The notes under the pieces are model-generated. The model was not told where the DNA came from and searched no databases. It saw nothing but the letters and a program-made list of their open reading frames with translations. A DNA stretch of 64,000 bases. Origin: Martinezella lusitana. GTDB taxonomy: Bacteria > Pseudomonadota > Alphaproteobacteria > Rhizobiales > Rhizobiaceae. Shown here one piece after another: positions 18,856-28,009 of the stretch. The DNA lies in assembly GCF_016901135.1 (NCBI RefSeq), contig NZ_JAFEVL010000045.1, forward strand, positions 806,001 to 870,000. The letters run 5' to 3'. Numbering within the stretch: the stretch's first letter is position 1; the number at the start of each line of letters is the position of its first letter. The translations under genes were made by a program, and so were the position numbers.

Positions 18856-20607
18856 GTGAGTGTTTCCTCTACCAGCGATGGAATGTTGGAAAGACGAGAG
18901 GCTGTCGGCCCGAGCAGGTCTGAAGGTGCTGATGCCTTTCGTCCTGCCGCTCTGCGGTCCGCGGAGCGGCCCGCCGGTTTGGGCTTTGCGTCGGCTTTGC
19001 TCTGTCTGTCTTCTCTGGTGTGGATAGGGCAAGCAGCCATGCTGGCAATCGGCGTGGGAGCGATCAGCGAAGGTGGTGGGGTGTCGGATGTGACGATACC
19101 CGCTGCCATCGTCTTGGGCCTTGGCATCCTGCGTGCTGCCCTGGATGCGGCTGGCGGGCGGCTGGCCTTCCAGGCGGCGCGCCGGGAGCTGACCGCGCAT
19201 CGCTCGGCCGCAACGGCTGCGCTTGCACTCCGGTCGCCCCTCGATAGCGCCAGGCCCGCATCCGGTCTGGCGGCGAGCGTGCTGGGAGAGCAGGCCGAGG
19301 CGATAGTTCCTTATCTTCAGCGGTTCCGTCCCGCACGCTTGAAGGCAAGCGTGGTGCCGCTCGTCATGTTCGTCTGCATCCTGCCGATTTCCTGGGTAGC
19401 GGCTCTGATCCTCGCTCTCTGCGCTCCGCTAATTCCGATTTTCATGGCGTTGATCGGCTGGCGTGCCAAGGCCGCCAGCGAGAAGCAGCTCGCTGAAACC
19501 GGTGGCATCAACGCTTTTCTGCTCGACCGGCTGCGCGGGCTTGCCACCATTCGCGCGCTCGGCGCTGTCGACGCGACGGCGCTGCGGTTGCGTGGGGATG
19601 CGGAGTCGCTGCGGGTTCGCACCATGGCGGTGCTGAAAATCGCCTTCCTGTCGTCGGCGGTATTGGAATTCTTCTCGGCTCTCGGTGTTGCTGCGATGGC
19701 CGTCTATGTCGGCTTCAGCCTGCTCGGGTCGATTGATATCGGCACCTGGGAGGGCCGCCTGACATTGACGCAGGGGCTGTTCATCCTTCTGCTCGCGCCC
19801 GCCTTCTTCGAGCCGTTGCGTGCACTGTCGGCCGTTTGGCATGACCGCGCCAGTGGCGAAGCGGCACTTGCGGCGCTGAAGGATCTGGCGTCGCCGCAAC
19901 AAACGATTCTCGGTGGCAGCGATGCGAAGCCGTGCGCATCCACCGGCCCGGCCTCGGTCGAGATCGAAGGTTTGGTCTTCCGCCATGGTGCGGAGCGTAG
20001 GGCTGTCATCGATCATTTCGATCTCTCCGTCGTTCCAGGCGAACATATCGCTCTATGGGGTGCCAGCGGCTGCGGCAAGACGACTATTCTGTCGCTGATT
20101 GCCGGCCTGGCGCTACATGAAGCCGGCGTGATCCGTGTCGGCGGTATTCCGCTGCGGGATGATACGGCGGATGGCTTGCGCCGGCGCATGGCATGGATCG
20201 GGCAATCGCCTCACGTGTTCGCTGGCAGCGTAATCGGGAATATTGCCCTGGGACGTACCGCTATCGATGGTCATGCGGTTGCGAATGCTCTCCGGGATGT
20301 GGCGCTCGACGAAGTCTTTACTGCCGAGAGGGTTGCAGCGGTCGGGGAGGGCGGTCTCGGTCTTTCCGGCGGCGAGGCATTGAGGCTGGCGCTTGCCCGG
20401 ATGATTGTCGACGAACACGCCGATATCATCCTTGCCGACGAGCCGACTGCCCATCTCGATGCGCAAACGGCGGCTGCCGTGACGGATGCGCTGCTTTCGC
20501 TTGCCAAGGGTCGCGTGCTGATCGTCGCCACACACGATCCGGTTCTTGCGGCGCGTTTAGACCGTATCATTCGTCTGGATGCACCGGCGCGGAGGGTGGC
20601 TGCATGA
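18856..20607 (+). CDS. cydD: Thiol reductant ABC exporter subunit CydD
   Basis: Half of the heterodimeric ABC exporter that moves cysteine/glutathione to the periplasm and is needed for assembly of cytochrome bd. Start chosen at GTG 18856, 9 nt after AAAGGA, giving 583 residues, close to E. coli CydD. Six hydrophobic segments are followed by an ATPase domain with GASGCGKTT, signature LSGGEALRLALAR and Walker B IILADEPTAHLD. First gene of cydDCABX; it overlaps cydC by 4 nt. Confidence 0.9.
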   Translation: MSVSSTSDGMLERREAVGPSRSEGADAFRPAALRSAERPAGLGFASALLCLSSLVWIGQAAMLAIGVGAISEGGGVSDVTIPAAIVLGLGILRAALDAAGGRLAFQAARRELTAHRSAATAALALRSPLDSARPASGLAASVLGEQAEAIVPYLQRFRPARLKASVVPLVMFVCILPISWVAALILALCAPLIPIFMALIGWRAKAASEKQLAETGGINAFLLDRLRGLATIRALGAVDATALRLRGDAESLRVRTMAVLKIAFLSSAVLEFFSALGVAAMAVYVGFSLLGSIDIGTWEGRLTLTQGLFILLLAPAFFEPLRALSAVWHDRASGEAALAALKDLASPQQTILGGSDAKPCASTGPASVEIEGLVFRHGAERRAVIDHFDLSVVPGEHIALWGASGCGKTTILSLIAGLALHEAGVIRVGGIPLRDDTADGLRRRMAWIGQSPHVFAGSVIGNIALGRTAIDGHAVANALRDVALDEVFTAERVAAVGEGGLGLSGGEALRLALARMIVDEHADIILADEPTAHLDAQTAAAVTDALLSLAKGRVLIVATHDPVLAARLDRIIRLDAPARRVAA

Positions 20608-22295
20608 GACGCTCTCTCACGGCCCTTCTTCCGGTCATCAGGCTGTTCTGGATCGAACGCGGCGCGCGCCTTGGTCTCGGCGCCGGTCTGTCGGCGCTGG
20701 CAACGCTCGCCGGTGCCGCGCTGCTCGGGCTGTCCGGCTGGTTCATCACCGCCTCGGCCTTTGCCGGCCTGACGGTTACCAGCGCCATAGTCTTCGACGT
20801 CTTTGCCCCTTCCGCCGGCATACGCCTGCTGGCGATCGGTCGCACGGCAGCTCGCTACGGCGAAAGAATTGTGACGCATGATGCGACGCTCAAGGTTCTC
20901 GCCGCGCTGCGCGAGCGGCTGTTTCGCGGCTGGGCGCAGCCGGCTGCTGCTGCCGCGATGATGCGCCGGCCGGCAAAGCTGCTGTTCCGGTTGACGAACG
21001 ATGTCGATGCGCTCGATTCGCTCTATCTGCGCGTGCTGGTGCCGGCCGGCGTTGCTGTCCTTACCGCTTTTGCAGTCACGATCGCGCTCTCCTTCATCGA
21101 TCCGCTGTTTGGTGGCTTGGTGGGGCTGTGGCTTGGTGCCATCTGTCTCGGCCTTTCGCTCGTCGCGGGACGTTTGGCGTTGAAGCCGGGGCGGCGTCGC
21201 GCCCATGCCATGGAAGCCTTGCGCGCCCGAAGCATCGATCTTGTCGCCGGCCAGACGGACCTTGCAATGGCCGGGCGTTTGCAGGCGCAACGGGTGGCCA
21301 TTGCCGCGGCCGATCAACGGCTGGCGCAGGCCGACGATGCCCTCAACCGGATCGACACCGCTGTCGCCGCCGGCTTTTCGCTAGCCTCCACCTTGCTTTT
21401 GACAGCAACGCTCCTGACCGTGGCCCTGCTCGCCAAGCAGGGAGCGATCGGGGCGCCCGCGGCCGCTTTCGCGCTGTTGATCGCTTTAGGTGCCACCGAG
21501 CCTTTCGCGGCCATGCGTCGTGGTGCCCTTGAGCTCGGGCGGACGTTGCTTGCCGCCAAACGCATCGCGCCCCGGCTGGCGCCGACTGCCGCTTCCTCCG
21601 GGATTGTCATGCCGGACGCGGGGCATGCCTTCCAGATGACGGCCGTCGTCGCCGGGTATCAAGGTACGGCACTCCCGGTTCTGCGCGATCTGTCCCTGTC
21701 GCTACCAGTCGGTGAGCGGCTGGCCGTTGTCGGCCCAAGCGGCGTCGGCAAGTCGACGCTGTTGGCGCTGCTCGCAGGCGAGATCGCCGCGACCAGCGGC
21801 ACGGTCGCCTCTCTGCCGGCGGCGACGCTGACACAGCGCAGCGAGCTGTTTCAGGATACGGTGCGCGACAATCTGCGGCTGGTGGATCCGCATGCGGACG
21901 ATAGCCGGCTGCGCCGCGCGCTCGCCACCGCCGGGTTGCTCGAGGATATCGAAGCCTTGCCGCGTGGTCTTTCGAGCCGTCTCGGCGAAGGAGGCAGTGG
22001 CCTCTCCGGCGGACAATTGCGCCGGCTGGCGCTCGCAAGGCTTTTGTTGCGCGACACGCCGCTGTGGCTGCTCGACGAGCCGACGGAAGGCCTCGATGCC
22101 GGCACGGCCCGCGCGGTGCTCACGCGGCTGGTTTCGGCGGCCGCCGGGCGCAGCCTTGTCATTGCCACGCACATCCGCCGCGAGGCCGATATCGCCAACC
22201 GCATCGTACTTTTGGACGGCGGTCGTATCGCCGCCACAGCGCTGCGCGGCACACCGAAATTCGACATGCTCCTCGACCGGCTCCGGCCGGACTGA
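20604..22295 (+). CDS. cydC: Thiol reductant ABC exporter subunit CydC
   Basis: Partner subunit of CydD, 563 residues. The membrane domain opens with a TM1 containing LLGLSGWFITASAFAGL, a characteristic CydC segment. The ATPase domain has VGPSGVGKSTLLALL, LSGGQLRRLALARLLL and LWLLDEPTEGLDAG. The ATG overlaps the cydD stop. About 80 nt separate it from cydA, still on the same strand and probably the same transcript. Confidence 0.92.
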   Translation: MRRSLTALLPVIRLFWIERGARLGLGAGLSALATLAGAALLGLSGWFITASAFAGLTVTSAIVFDVFAPSAGIRLLAIGRTAARYGERIVTHDATLKVLAALRERLFRGWAQPAAAAAMMRRPAKLLFRLTNDVDALDSLYLRVLVPAGVAVLTAFAVTIALSFIDPLFGGLVGLWLGAICLGLSLVAGRLALKPGRRRAHAMEALRARSIDLVAGQTDLAMAGRLQAQRVAIAAADQRLAQADDALNRIDTAVAAGFSLASTLLLTATLLTVALLAKQGAIGAPAAAFALLIALGATEPFAAMRRGALELGRTLLAAKRIAPRLAPTAASSGIVMPDAGHAFQMTAVVAGYQGTALPVLRDLSLSLPVGERLAVVGPSGVGKSTLLALLAGEIAATSGTVASLPAATLTQRSELFQDTVRDNLRLVDPHADDSRLRRALATAGLLEDIEALPRGLSSRLGEGGSGLSGGQLRRLALARLLLRDTPLWLLDEPTEGLDAGTARAVLTRLVSAAAGRSLVIATHIRREADIANRIVLLDGGRIAATALRGTPKFDMLLDRLRPD

Positions 22296-22375
22296 GGGGC
22301 AAAGTAGCATGCCCGCGGCGCGTCGAATGGCGCCGCATTCCTGTCAGACACACCGTAGGGGGTGGGAGAAAGACT

Positions 22376-23977
22376 ATGGAACTTGATATCGTGGCGCTAT
22401 CGCGCCTGCAGTTTGCCATGACGGCGCTGTATCACTTCTTGTTCGTGCCGTTGACGCTCGGCCTTTCCGTGCTGCTTGCCATCATGGAGACGACCTATGT
22501 CATGACCGGCCGGCAGATCTGGCGGCAGATGACGAAGTTTTGGGGGACGCTCTTCGGCATCAATTTCGTGCTCGGTGTCGCCACCGGCATCGTGATGGAA
22601 TTCCAGTTCGGCATGAACTGGAGCTATTACAGCTATTATGTCGGCGACATTTTCGGCGCGCCGCTGGCGATCGAAGGCTTGATGGCCTTCTTCCTGGAGG
22701 CGACCTTTGTCGGCCTGTTCTTCTTCGGCTGGGACAAGCTGTCGAAGGTCGGCCATCTCGTGGCGACCTGGGCGGTCGCGCTCGGCTCGAACTTCTCGGC
22801 TCTATGGATCCTGATCGCCAATGGCTGGATGCAGAACCCTGTGGGTTCGGCGCTCAACCCGCAGACCATGCGCATGGAGATCGTCAGTTTCTTCGATGTC
22901 GTCTTCAACCCGGTGGCGCAGGCGAAGTTCGTCCACACCGTTTCGGCCGGCTATGTCTGCGCCTCCGTCTTCGTGCTCGGCGTCTCGGCCTGGTATCTGC
23001 TGAGGGGCCGCAGCGTCGAGCTGGCGAAACGCTCGATGACGGTCGCAGCGTCTTTCGGTCTGGCCTCGGCACTTTCGGTCGTCGTACTCGGCGACGAGAG
23101 TGGCTATCTGACGACCGAGCACCAGAAGATGAAGCTCGCGGCGATCGAGGGCATGTGGAAGACAGAGCCGACGCCGGCCGCCTTCACGGCCTTCGGTTTT
23201 CCGGATCAGGAAGCGCGCGAGACCCATTATGCTGTGCATATTCCCTGGGTCATGGGCCTGATCGGCACGCGGTCGCTGACGACGGAAATCCCTGGCATCG
23301 ACAAGCTTGAAGCGGAGGCCAAGGACAATATCCGCCAGGGTATCAAGGCCTATGACGCCCTGATGAAGATCCGCGCGGCAAAGCCGGCAACTTCAGGCGA
23401 GGCCTCGCAGGATGTCGCCACCACCGAGGCGCGCTCATCCTTCGAGGAGATCGGTCATGAACTCGGCTATGCGCTCTTGCTCAAGCGCTATGTCAACGAC
23501 CCGCGCCAGGCGACCGAAGAGCAGATCGCACAGGCGGCGCGCGACACTATTCCGCACGTTCCGACGCTGTTCTGGTCCTTCCGCATCATGGTCGGGCTCG
23601 GCATGTTCTTCATCCTGCTGATGACGGTCTTTTTCTGGCTCTCGGCCCGGCGCAAGCTCGATCGGTACCCGCTCCTGCTACGGGTTGCGGTCTTCGCCAT
23701 CCCGCTGCCCTGGGTCGCCATCGAGCTGGGCTGGGTGGTTGCCGAATTCGGGCGCCAGCCATGGATCATCGAAGGCGTGCTGCCGACTGCCGCTGCCGTC
23801 TCCAATCTCGGCGCGGGCACCGTGCTTCTGACCATCCTCGGCTTTGCATCGCTCTACACCGTCCTCATCGTCATCGAGATGACGCTGATGATCAAGGCGA
23901 TCCGCAAAGGCCCGGAACCGGACGACGTGCCGGAGGCCAAGCTGATTTCCAAAAACCTCGTTCCGGCTGCGGAGTGA
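22376..23977 (+). CDS. cydA: Cytochrome bd ubiquinol oxidase subunit I (CydA)
   Basis: Catalytic subunit of the high-affinity quinol oxidase in the inner membrane. MELDIVALSRLQFAMTALYH places the conserved haem-ligand histidine at residue 20, and GWDKLSKVGHLVATW, SNFSALWILIANGWMQNPVG and WRIMVGLGMFF-like segments are the family blocks. 533 residues, a short-Q-loop type. RBS GGGAGA. Expected to support respiration at low oxygen and to resist nitric oxide and other inhibitors of haem-copper oxidases. Confidence 0.95.
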   Translation: MELDIVALSRLQFAMTALYHFLFVPLTLGLSVLLAIMETTYVMTGRQIWRQMTKFWGTLFGINFVLGVATGIVMEFQFGMNWSYYSYYVGDIFGAPLAIEGLMAFFLEATFVGLFFFGWDKLSKVGHLVATWAVALGSNFSALWILIANGWMQNPVGSALNPQTMRMEIVSFFDVVFNPVAQAKFVHTVSAGYVCASVFVLGVSAWYLLRGRSVELAKRSMTVAASFGLASALSVVVLGDESGYLTTEHQKMKLAAIEGMWKTEPTPAAFTAFGFPDQEARETHYAVHIPWVMGLIGTRSLTTEIPGIDKLEAEAKDNIRQGIKAYDALMKIRAAKPATSGEASQDVATTEARSSFEEIGHELGYALLLKRYVNDPRQATEEQIAQAARDTIPHVPTLFWSFRIMVGLGMFFILLMTVFFWLSARRKLDRYPLLLRVAVFAIPLPWVAIELGWVVAEFGRQPWIIEGVLPTAAAVSNLGAGTVLLTILGFASLYTVLIVIEMTLMIKAIRKGPEPDDVPEAKLISKNLVPAAE

Positions 23978-23983
23978 CCTGCC

Positions 23984-25138
23984 ATGATCCTTCATGAATT
24001 GATCGACTACGAGACCCTGCGCATCATTTGGTGGCTGCTTCTCGGCGTGCTGCTGATCGGCTTTGCCGTCACCGACGGCTTCGACCTCGGCGTGGGCACG
24101 CTTCTTCCCTTCGTCGCCAGGACGGATACGGAGCGGCGCATTGCCATCAACTCGATCGGCCCGACCTGGGAAGGCAACCAGGTCTGGCTGATCGTCGGCG
24201 GCGGCGTCATCTTCGCCGCCTGGCCGCCGCTCTATGCGGTGTCCTTCTCCGGCTTCTATCTTGCCATGTTCGCGATCCTGTTTGCGTTGATCCTGCGGCC
24301 GGTCGCCTTCAAATATCGGTCGAAGCGCGAAAGCGCCCGCTGGAAGGCCGGTTGGGACTGGGCGCTCTTCATCAGCGGCTTCGTCCCCTCGCTGATCTTC
24401 GGCGTGGCAGTCGGCAATGTGCTCCAAGGCGTGCCCTTCCGCTTCGATGACGACATGCGCATCTACTATGAAGGGTCGTTCTTCGCGCTCCTGAACCCTT
24501 ACGCGCTGCTTTGTGGCCTTCTCTCAGTCGCCATGCTCGTCATGCACGGAGCGGCCTGGCTTCAGGTCAAGACGGATAGTGTCGTTGCGGAGCGTGCCCG
24601 CCGCTATGGCAGTCTGGCGGCTGTGGCCGTGATCGTGCTTTTTGCGCTGGGCGGCCTGTTTCTCTGGATGGGGATAGACGGCTATCGCATCTCCAGCGCC
24701 ATCGATGCGGCCGGCCCTTCCAATCCGCTGCTCAAGACCGTCGAGCACAGTCCAGGGGCGTGGCTCGTCAACTACGGTACGCATCCGTGGATGATGATCG
24801 CACCGGTTCTCGGTTTCGTCGGCGCCGCCGCCGCCCTGCTTGCCATGCTGGCCCGGCGTGAAGTGACCGTGCTGTTGTTCAGCAAGCTGGCCATCCTCGG
24901 CATCATCTCGACGGTCGGCTTGTCGATGTTCCCGTTCATCCTGCCGTCGTCGCTCGATCCGCGCTCCAGCCTGACGGTGTGGGATGCTTCGTCCAGTCAT
25001 CTGACCCTGTTCATCATGCTCGTCGTCACTGCCATCTTCCTGCCGATCGTGCTTGCCTACACTGCCTGGGTCTATCGGGTGCTGTGGGGCAAGGTCGACG
25101 AGAAGACGGTCAACGACAAGGGCGGTCACGCCTACTAA
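23984..25138 (+). CDS. cydB: Cytochrome bd ubiquinol oxidase subunit II (CydB)
   Basis: 384-residue membrane subunit pairing with CydA. The N-terminal block LLIGFAVTDGFDLGVGTLLPF and the motif GPTWEGNQVWLIVGGG are diagnostic, followed by several more membrane spans and SSLTVWDASSSHLTL near the C-terminus. Starts 6 nt after cydA and ends 18 nt before cydX, so the three are translated from one message. Confidence 0.95.
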   Translation: MILHELIDYETLRIIWWLLLGVLLIGFAVTDGFDLGVGTLLPFVARTDTERRIAINSIGPTWEGNQVWLIVGGGVIFAAWPPLYAVSFSGFYLAMFAILFALILRPVAFKYRSKRESARWKAGWDWALFISGFVPSLIFGVAVGNVLQGVPFRFDDDMRIYYEGSFFALLNPYALLCGLLSVAMLVMHGAAWLQVKTDSVVAERARRYGSLAAVAVIVLFALGGLFLWMGIDGYRISSAIDAAGPSNPLLKTVEHSPGAWLVNYGTHPWMMIAPVLGFVGAAAALLAMLARREVTVLLFSKLAILGIISTVGLSMFPFILPSSLDPRSSLTVWDASSSHLTLFIMLVVTAIFLPIVLAYTAWVYRVLWGKVDEKTVNDKGGHAY

Positions 25139-25156
25139 CCTTCAAGGAGATTCCGC

Positions 25157-25279
25157 ATGTGGTACTTCGCCTGGCTCCTCGGCTTTCCCCTGGCCGCCGC
25201 TTTCGCTGTCCTCAATGCCATGTGGTACGAACTCGTCGACGATCAGGCGAAAGAGAAAGCCTCCCAAGAGGGGCAATGA
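25157..25279 (+). CDS. cydX: Cytochrome bd oxidase small subunit CydX
   Basis: A 40-codon ORF with AAGGAG 7 nt before its ATG, immediately after cydB. It begins MWYFAWLLGFPLAAAFAVLN and continues AMWYE, the hallmark of CydX/YbgT proteins: a single transmembrane helix followed by a short charged tail (ELVDDQAKEKASQEGQ). CydX stabilises the haem sites of the CydAB complex. Too short for standard ORF cut-offs and easily missed. Confidence 0.92.
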   Translation: MWYFAWLLGFPLAAAFAVLNAMWYELVDDQAKEKASQEGQ

Positions 25280-25389
25280 CTATCCCCGCCGCGCGGGAAT
25301 GGCATCCCGGCTTCCACCGGGCTGCCATGTCGTCTGAGCGGCGCTTTCGCAAACTGGCTGCGCAGAAATACCATCAATCTAGTTTTCGG

Positions 25390-25399
25390 TGCATTCAAT
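25390..25399 (+). promoter_or_regulatory. Half-site TGCATTCAAT upstream of the MocR gene
   Basis: The 10-mer TGCATTCAAT lies in the 297-nt gap between cydX and the MocR regulator. The identical 10-mer forms one arm of a perfect inverted repeat upstream of the DUF983 gene (27129-27157). Two exact copies bracketing one regulator gene suggest a recognition half-site of that regulator. The rest of the gap shows no gene. Confidence 0.45.
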
Positions 25400-25576
25400 T
25401 GTAGGGTTTTCTCGCTGAGCGGAGCGTATCATCGATATGTCAGCTGCGGCATTTGGTCATTCGTCGCCTGCAAAGTGGAAGTGATGTTTTCGCGTGACGT
25501 GAGCCGCATGCAACAATATACGATCAATGTCGGTTGGATTTCTTTCCCCCGTCCGATCATCATCGCGGAGCATGAA

Positions 25577-26980
25577 ATGAAAAACTGGCATCCCGATCTC
25601 AGCCGCTCCTCAAATCCCCGATATATCGCCATTGCCGACCTGATCGAAATGGATCTGCGCAGCGGCGTTCTGGTCGTGGGCGACAGGCTGCCGCCACAGC
25701 GCGAGCTTGCCAAGCGCCTCAATATCGATTTCACGACGGTGGCGCGGGGTTATGTCGAGGCGCAGAAACGCGGGCTGGTGGATTCGCATGTGGGTCGTGG
25801 GACATTCGTGACCGGCGGTGCCGATAAGGAGCGCCGTGGCTTCGTGTCGGATGCGGCGCCCGATCCGCGCCGCACCTCGATGGTCGACTTCTCGATGAAC
25901 CTGCCACCGGAGCCGAACGATCCGGATCTTGTTGCCCGCATGCGCGAAGGCATGTCCGCGGTGGCGACCAATCTCATTTCACTGCTGCGTTATCAGGGTT
26001 TCGGCGGCTCGAGCATGGACAAGGAAGCGGCGGCCGCCTGGCTCAGCCGCCGCGGGCTCGTGCCGTCGCAGGAGCGCATCTTCGTAACGCCGGGAGCGCA
26101 TCCGGCCTTGCTTGCGATATTCGGCCTGCTTGCTAAGCCGGGAGAGGTGGTACTGTCAGAGAAGATTACCTATCCGGGTATGCGTTCGATTGCCGCGCAG
26201 CTCCGGCTTAATCTCGCGGGCCTTCCGATGGATGAAGAGGGTATCCTGCCGGACGCCTTCGCCGAGGCCTGCGAACGGCTGCGGCCGAAGGCGCTCTATC
26301 TCAATCCGACGCTGCAAAATCCGTTGACGTTGACCATTCCGGAGAAGCGCCGCGAGGAGATTGCTGCCATCGCTCGCGAATACCACGTGCCGATCATCGA
26401 GGATGACGCCTATGGGTTCATTCCGCTGCACGGTCCCCCGCCGATCGCCGCCATCGCGCCGGATCTTGCCTGGCACATCGGCGGATTGGCAAAATGCATC
26501 GGTGCGGGGCTTCGCCTCGCCTATGTCGTTGCGCCGGATACGAAGGCTATATGGCCCTTCGTCAGCGCCATGCGAACCAACAATGTCATGGCTTCGCCGC
26601 TGAATGTGGCGCTCGCAACCCGCTGGATAGAGGACGGCACCGCCGATGGCATTCTGCGCTTCATTCGCGCGGAATCGGCGGCGCGCCAGGCTATGGTGGC
26701 AAACATCCTGCCGGCCGGCAGCTATAAGGCCGATCCGATCAGCTTCAATATCTGGTTGCCGCTGACCAACGGCTGGACGCGGTCCACTTTCGGCAGCCAT
26801 ATGCGCAACTCCGGCATCGGCGTCGTTGCAAGCGATGCCTTTACGGTCGACGGAGCAGCACCCGAGGCTGTACGGATCTGCCTCGGCGGCCCGATCACAC
26901 GCGAAAGGCTGCAAGGCGCGCTGGAGTTCATGGCGCATGCCCTGGAAGGTCCTCCGGAGATGGCGGCCTCATTTTTCTGA
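25577..26980 (+). CDS. MocR-type GntR regulator with aminotransferase domain
   Basis: 467 residues. The N-terminal winged HTH (residues ~20-85) has IEMDLRSGVLVVGDRLPPQR and ELAKRLNIDFTTVARGYVEA. The rest is a fold-type I aminotransferase-like domain with the predicted PLP lysine at residue 306 in GGLAKCIGAGLRLAY and the preceding IIEDDAYGF. Start at ATG 25577, 6 nt after GGAG. MocR proteins sense PLP or amino compounds and often control an adjacent gene. Here the likely targets are itself and the DUF983 gene, based on shared half-sites. Confidence 0.9.
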   Translation: MKNWHPDLSRSSNPRYIAIADLIEMDLRSGVLVVGDRLPPQRELAKRLNIDFTTVARGYVEAQKRGLVDSHVGRGTFVTGGADKERRGFVSDAAPDPRRTSMVDFSMNLPPEPNDPDLVARMREGMSAVATNLISLLRYQGFGGSSMDKEAAAAWLSRRGLVPSQERIFVTPGAHPALLAIFGLLAKPGEVVLSEKITYPGMRSIAAQLRLNLAGLPMDEEGILPDAFAEACERLRPKALYLNPTLQNPLTLTIPEKRREEIAAIAREYHVPIIEDDAYGFIPLHGPPPIAAIAPDLAWHIGGLAKCIGAGLRLAYVVAPDTKAIWPFVSAMRTNNVMASPLNVALATRWIEDGTADGILRFIRAESAARQAMVANILPAGSYKADPISFNIWLPLTNGWTRSTFGSHMRNSGIGVVASDAFTVDGAAPEAVRICLGGPITRERLQGALEFMAHALEGPPEMAASFF

Positions 26981-27128
26981 GTTCGCTCAGCTTCCCGAGC
27001 GCTGCGATGGACAGGCAGCTCGCGACTGCGGGCGGCACACGCAATCCTCTGCTCCCGCTTCCGCTCCATTTACGCTGCGTCATTCTGACGAATGGACAAA
27101 CAATTCTCTTTCATTGTAATCATATTGT

Positions 27129-27157
27129 ATGCATTCAATAATGCGTATTGAATGCAT
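27129..27157 (+). promoter_or_regulatory. Perfect inverted repeat upstream of the DUF983 gene
   Basis: ATGCATTCAAT (27129-27139) and ATTGAATGCAT (27147-27157) form 11-bp arms around a 7-nt AT-rich centre, 37 nt before the DUF983 start. The surrounding DNA is markedly AT-rich (27090-27165) compared with its neighbours, as expected for a promoter. One arm contains the same 10-mer found upstream of the MocR gene. Probably the MocR operator. Confidence 0.6.
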
Positions 27158-27193
27158 CATAACGCTGCCTTACCGTTTGAGAGCGAGATTGCC

Positions 27194-27598
27194 ATGGATA
27201 CCGAATATCCCCCACTAAAGCCGCTGCAGACCGGCCTGAGATGCCGTTGCCCGCGCTGCGGTCAGGGACGGCTGTTCGACGGGTTCCTGACTCTGCGCAA
27301 GGAGTGCGAGGCATGCGGGCTCGATTACTCCTTTGCCGATCCGGCCGATGGGCCAGCCTTCTTCGTCATCTGCTTCGCCTGCATTCCGAGCGTACTTCTT
27401 GGTGTTTGGCTGGAGGTTGCCTATTCCGCACCGATCTGGGTTCAGTTTTTGGTGACCGGTCCCTTCATGCTGGCGACCTGCATTCCGCCGCTACGGCCGT
27501 TGAAGGGCTGGTTGATTGCGAGCCAATATTTCTACAAGGCAGAGGAAGGCAAGCTCGTTCGCCTGCCTGCTACGGATGCACCTCAAGGTGTGAAATAA
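27194..27598 (+). CDS. DUF983 family membrane protein
   Basis: 134 residues. The N-terminus has a zinc-ribbon-like arrangement, CRCPRCGQGRLF followed by CEACGLDY, then two hydrophobic segments (FFVICFACIPSVLLGVWLEV and a second after APIWVQF). Start at ATG 27194; the in-frame upstream start at 27152 lies inside the operator repeat and is rejected. DUF983 genes are often found near terminal-oxidase genes in alphaproteobacteria, so the location after cydABX may be meaningful. Biochemical role unknown. Confidence 0.8.
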   Translation: MDTEYPPLKPLQTGLRCRCPRCGQGRLFDGFLTLRKECEACGLDYSFADPADGPAFFVICFACIPSVLLGVWLEVAYSAPIWVQFLVTGPFMLATCIPPLRPLKGWLIASQYFYKAEEGKLVRLPATDAPQGVK

Positions 27599-27835
27599 GT
27601 TTCGGGGCTGCTCCAATCGAGAGCCGGGACACATCATCGTGAGCTAGCCTAAGGCGCCAGCCGCACGCGTCTCTGCGTTGCGATTGCCCCGCGCCTATGT
27701 GTCGCCCCAAAAGCCATTAGCATCATCCGCACAGATCGTTATCTCGACGCTGGAATCTGCCCGATGAAAAGGGGTGGAGCCGGCGCGGATCAATCTGGGC
27801 AAACACGCTGGCCACTCGCCTCCGAAGCAGGGTAC
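27599..27835. other. Intergenic region, no gene seen
   Basis: About 240 nt between the DUF983 stop and the promoter of the quinate/shikimate module. I find no ORF with RBS and coding character, and no clear terminator with U-run. Confidence 0.4.
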
Positions 27836-27864
27836 TTTACAAAACGAACTAGTTCGTACATTAT
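27836..27864 (+). promoter_or_regulatory. Promoter with TetR-type operator for the quinate/shikimate transporter operon
   Basis: -35 TTTACA (27836-27841), 17-bp spacer and -10 CATTAT (27859-27864). The spacer carries the perfect 14-bp palindrome ACGAACTAGTTCGT (27844-27857). The block ACTAGTTCGTACATT recurs in the same position relative to promoter elements upstream of aroE (32168-32196). A TetR protein bound here would block RNA polymerase directly. The leader to the transporter ATG is about 140 nt. Confidence 0.72.
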
Positions 27865-28009
27865 CCTTCGAGAGGAGTGACGAACGCTGCCACGGGCGGC
27901 ATCGGTGACTGCCAAGACAATCTTGGATGTCCTGCGGGAGGGTGCCGGCCGAGGCTTGCGCTCAGGGATGCGGCATGTCTTCGAAACGGAAATGTTCTGG
28001 GGAGGAACG

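Noticed and set aside
20193..20603. N-terminal extension of CydC within cydD
   Set aside because: It is Cys/Arg-rich out-of-frame translation of the CydD ATPase domain. The ATG at 20604 overlaps the cydD stop and begins a standard CydC membrane domain.
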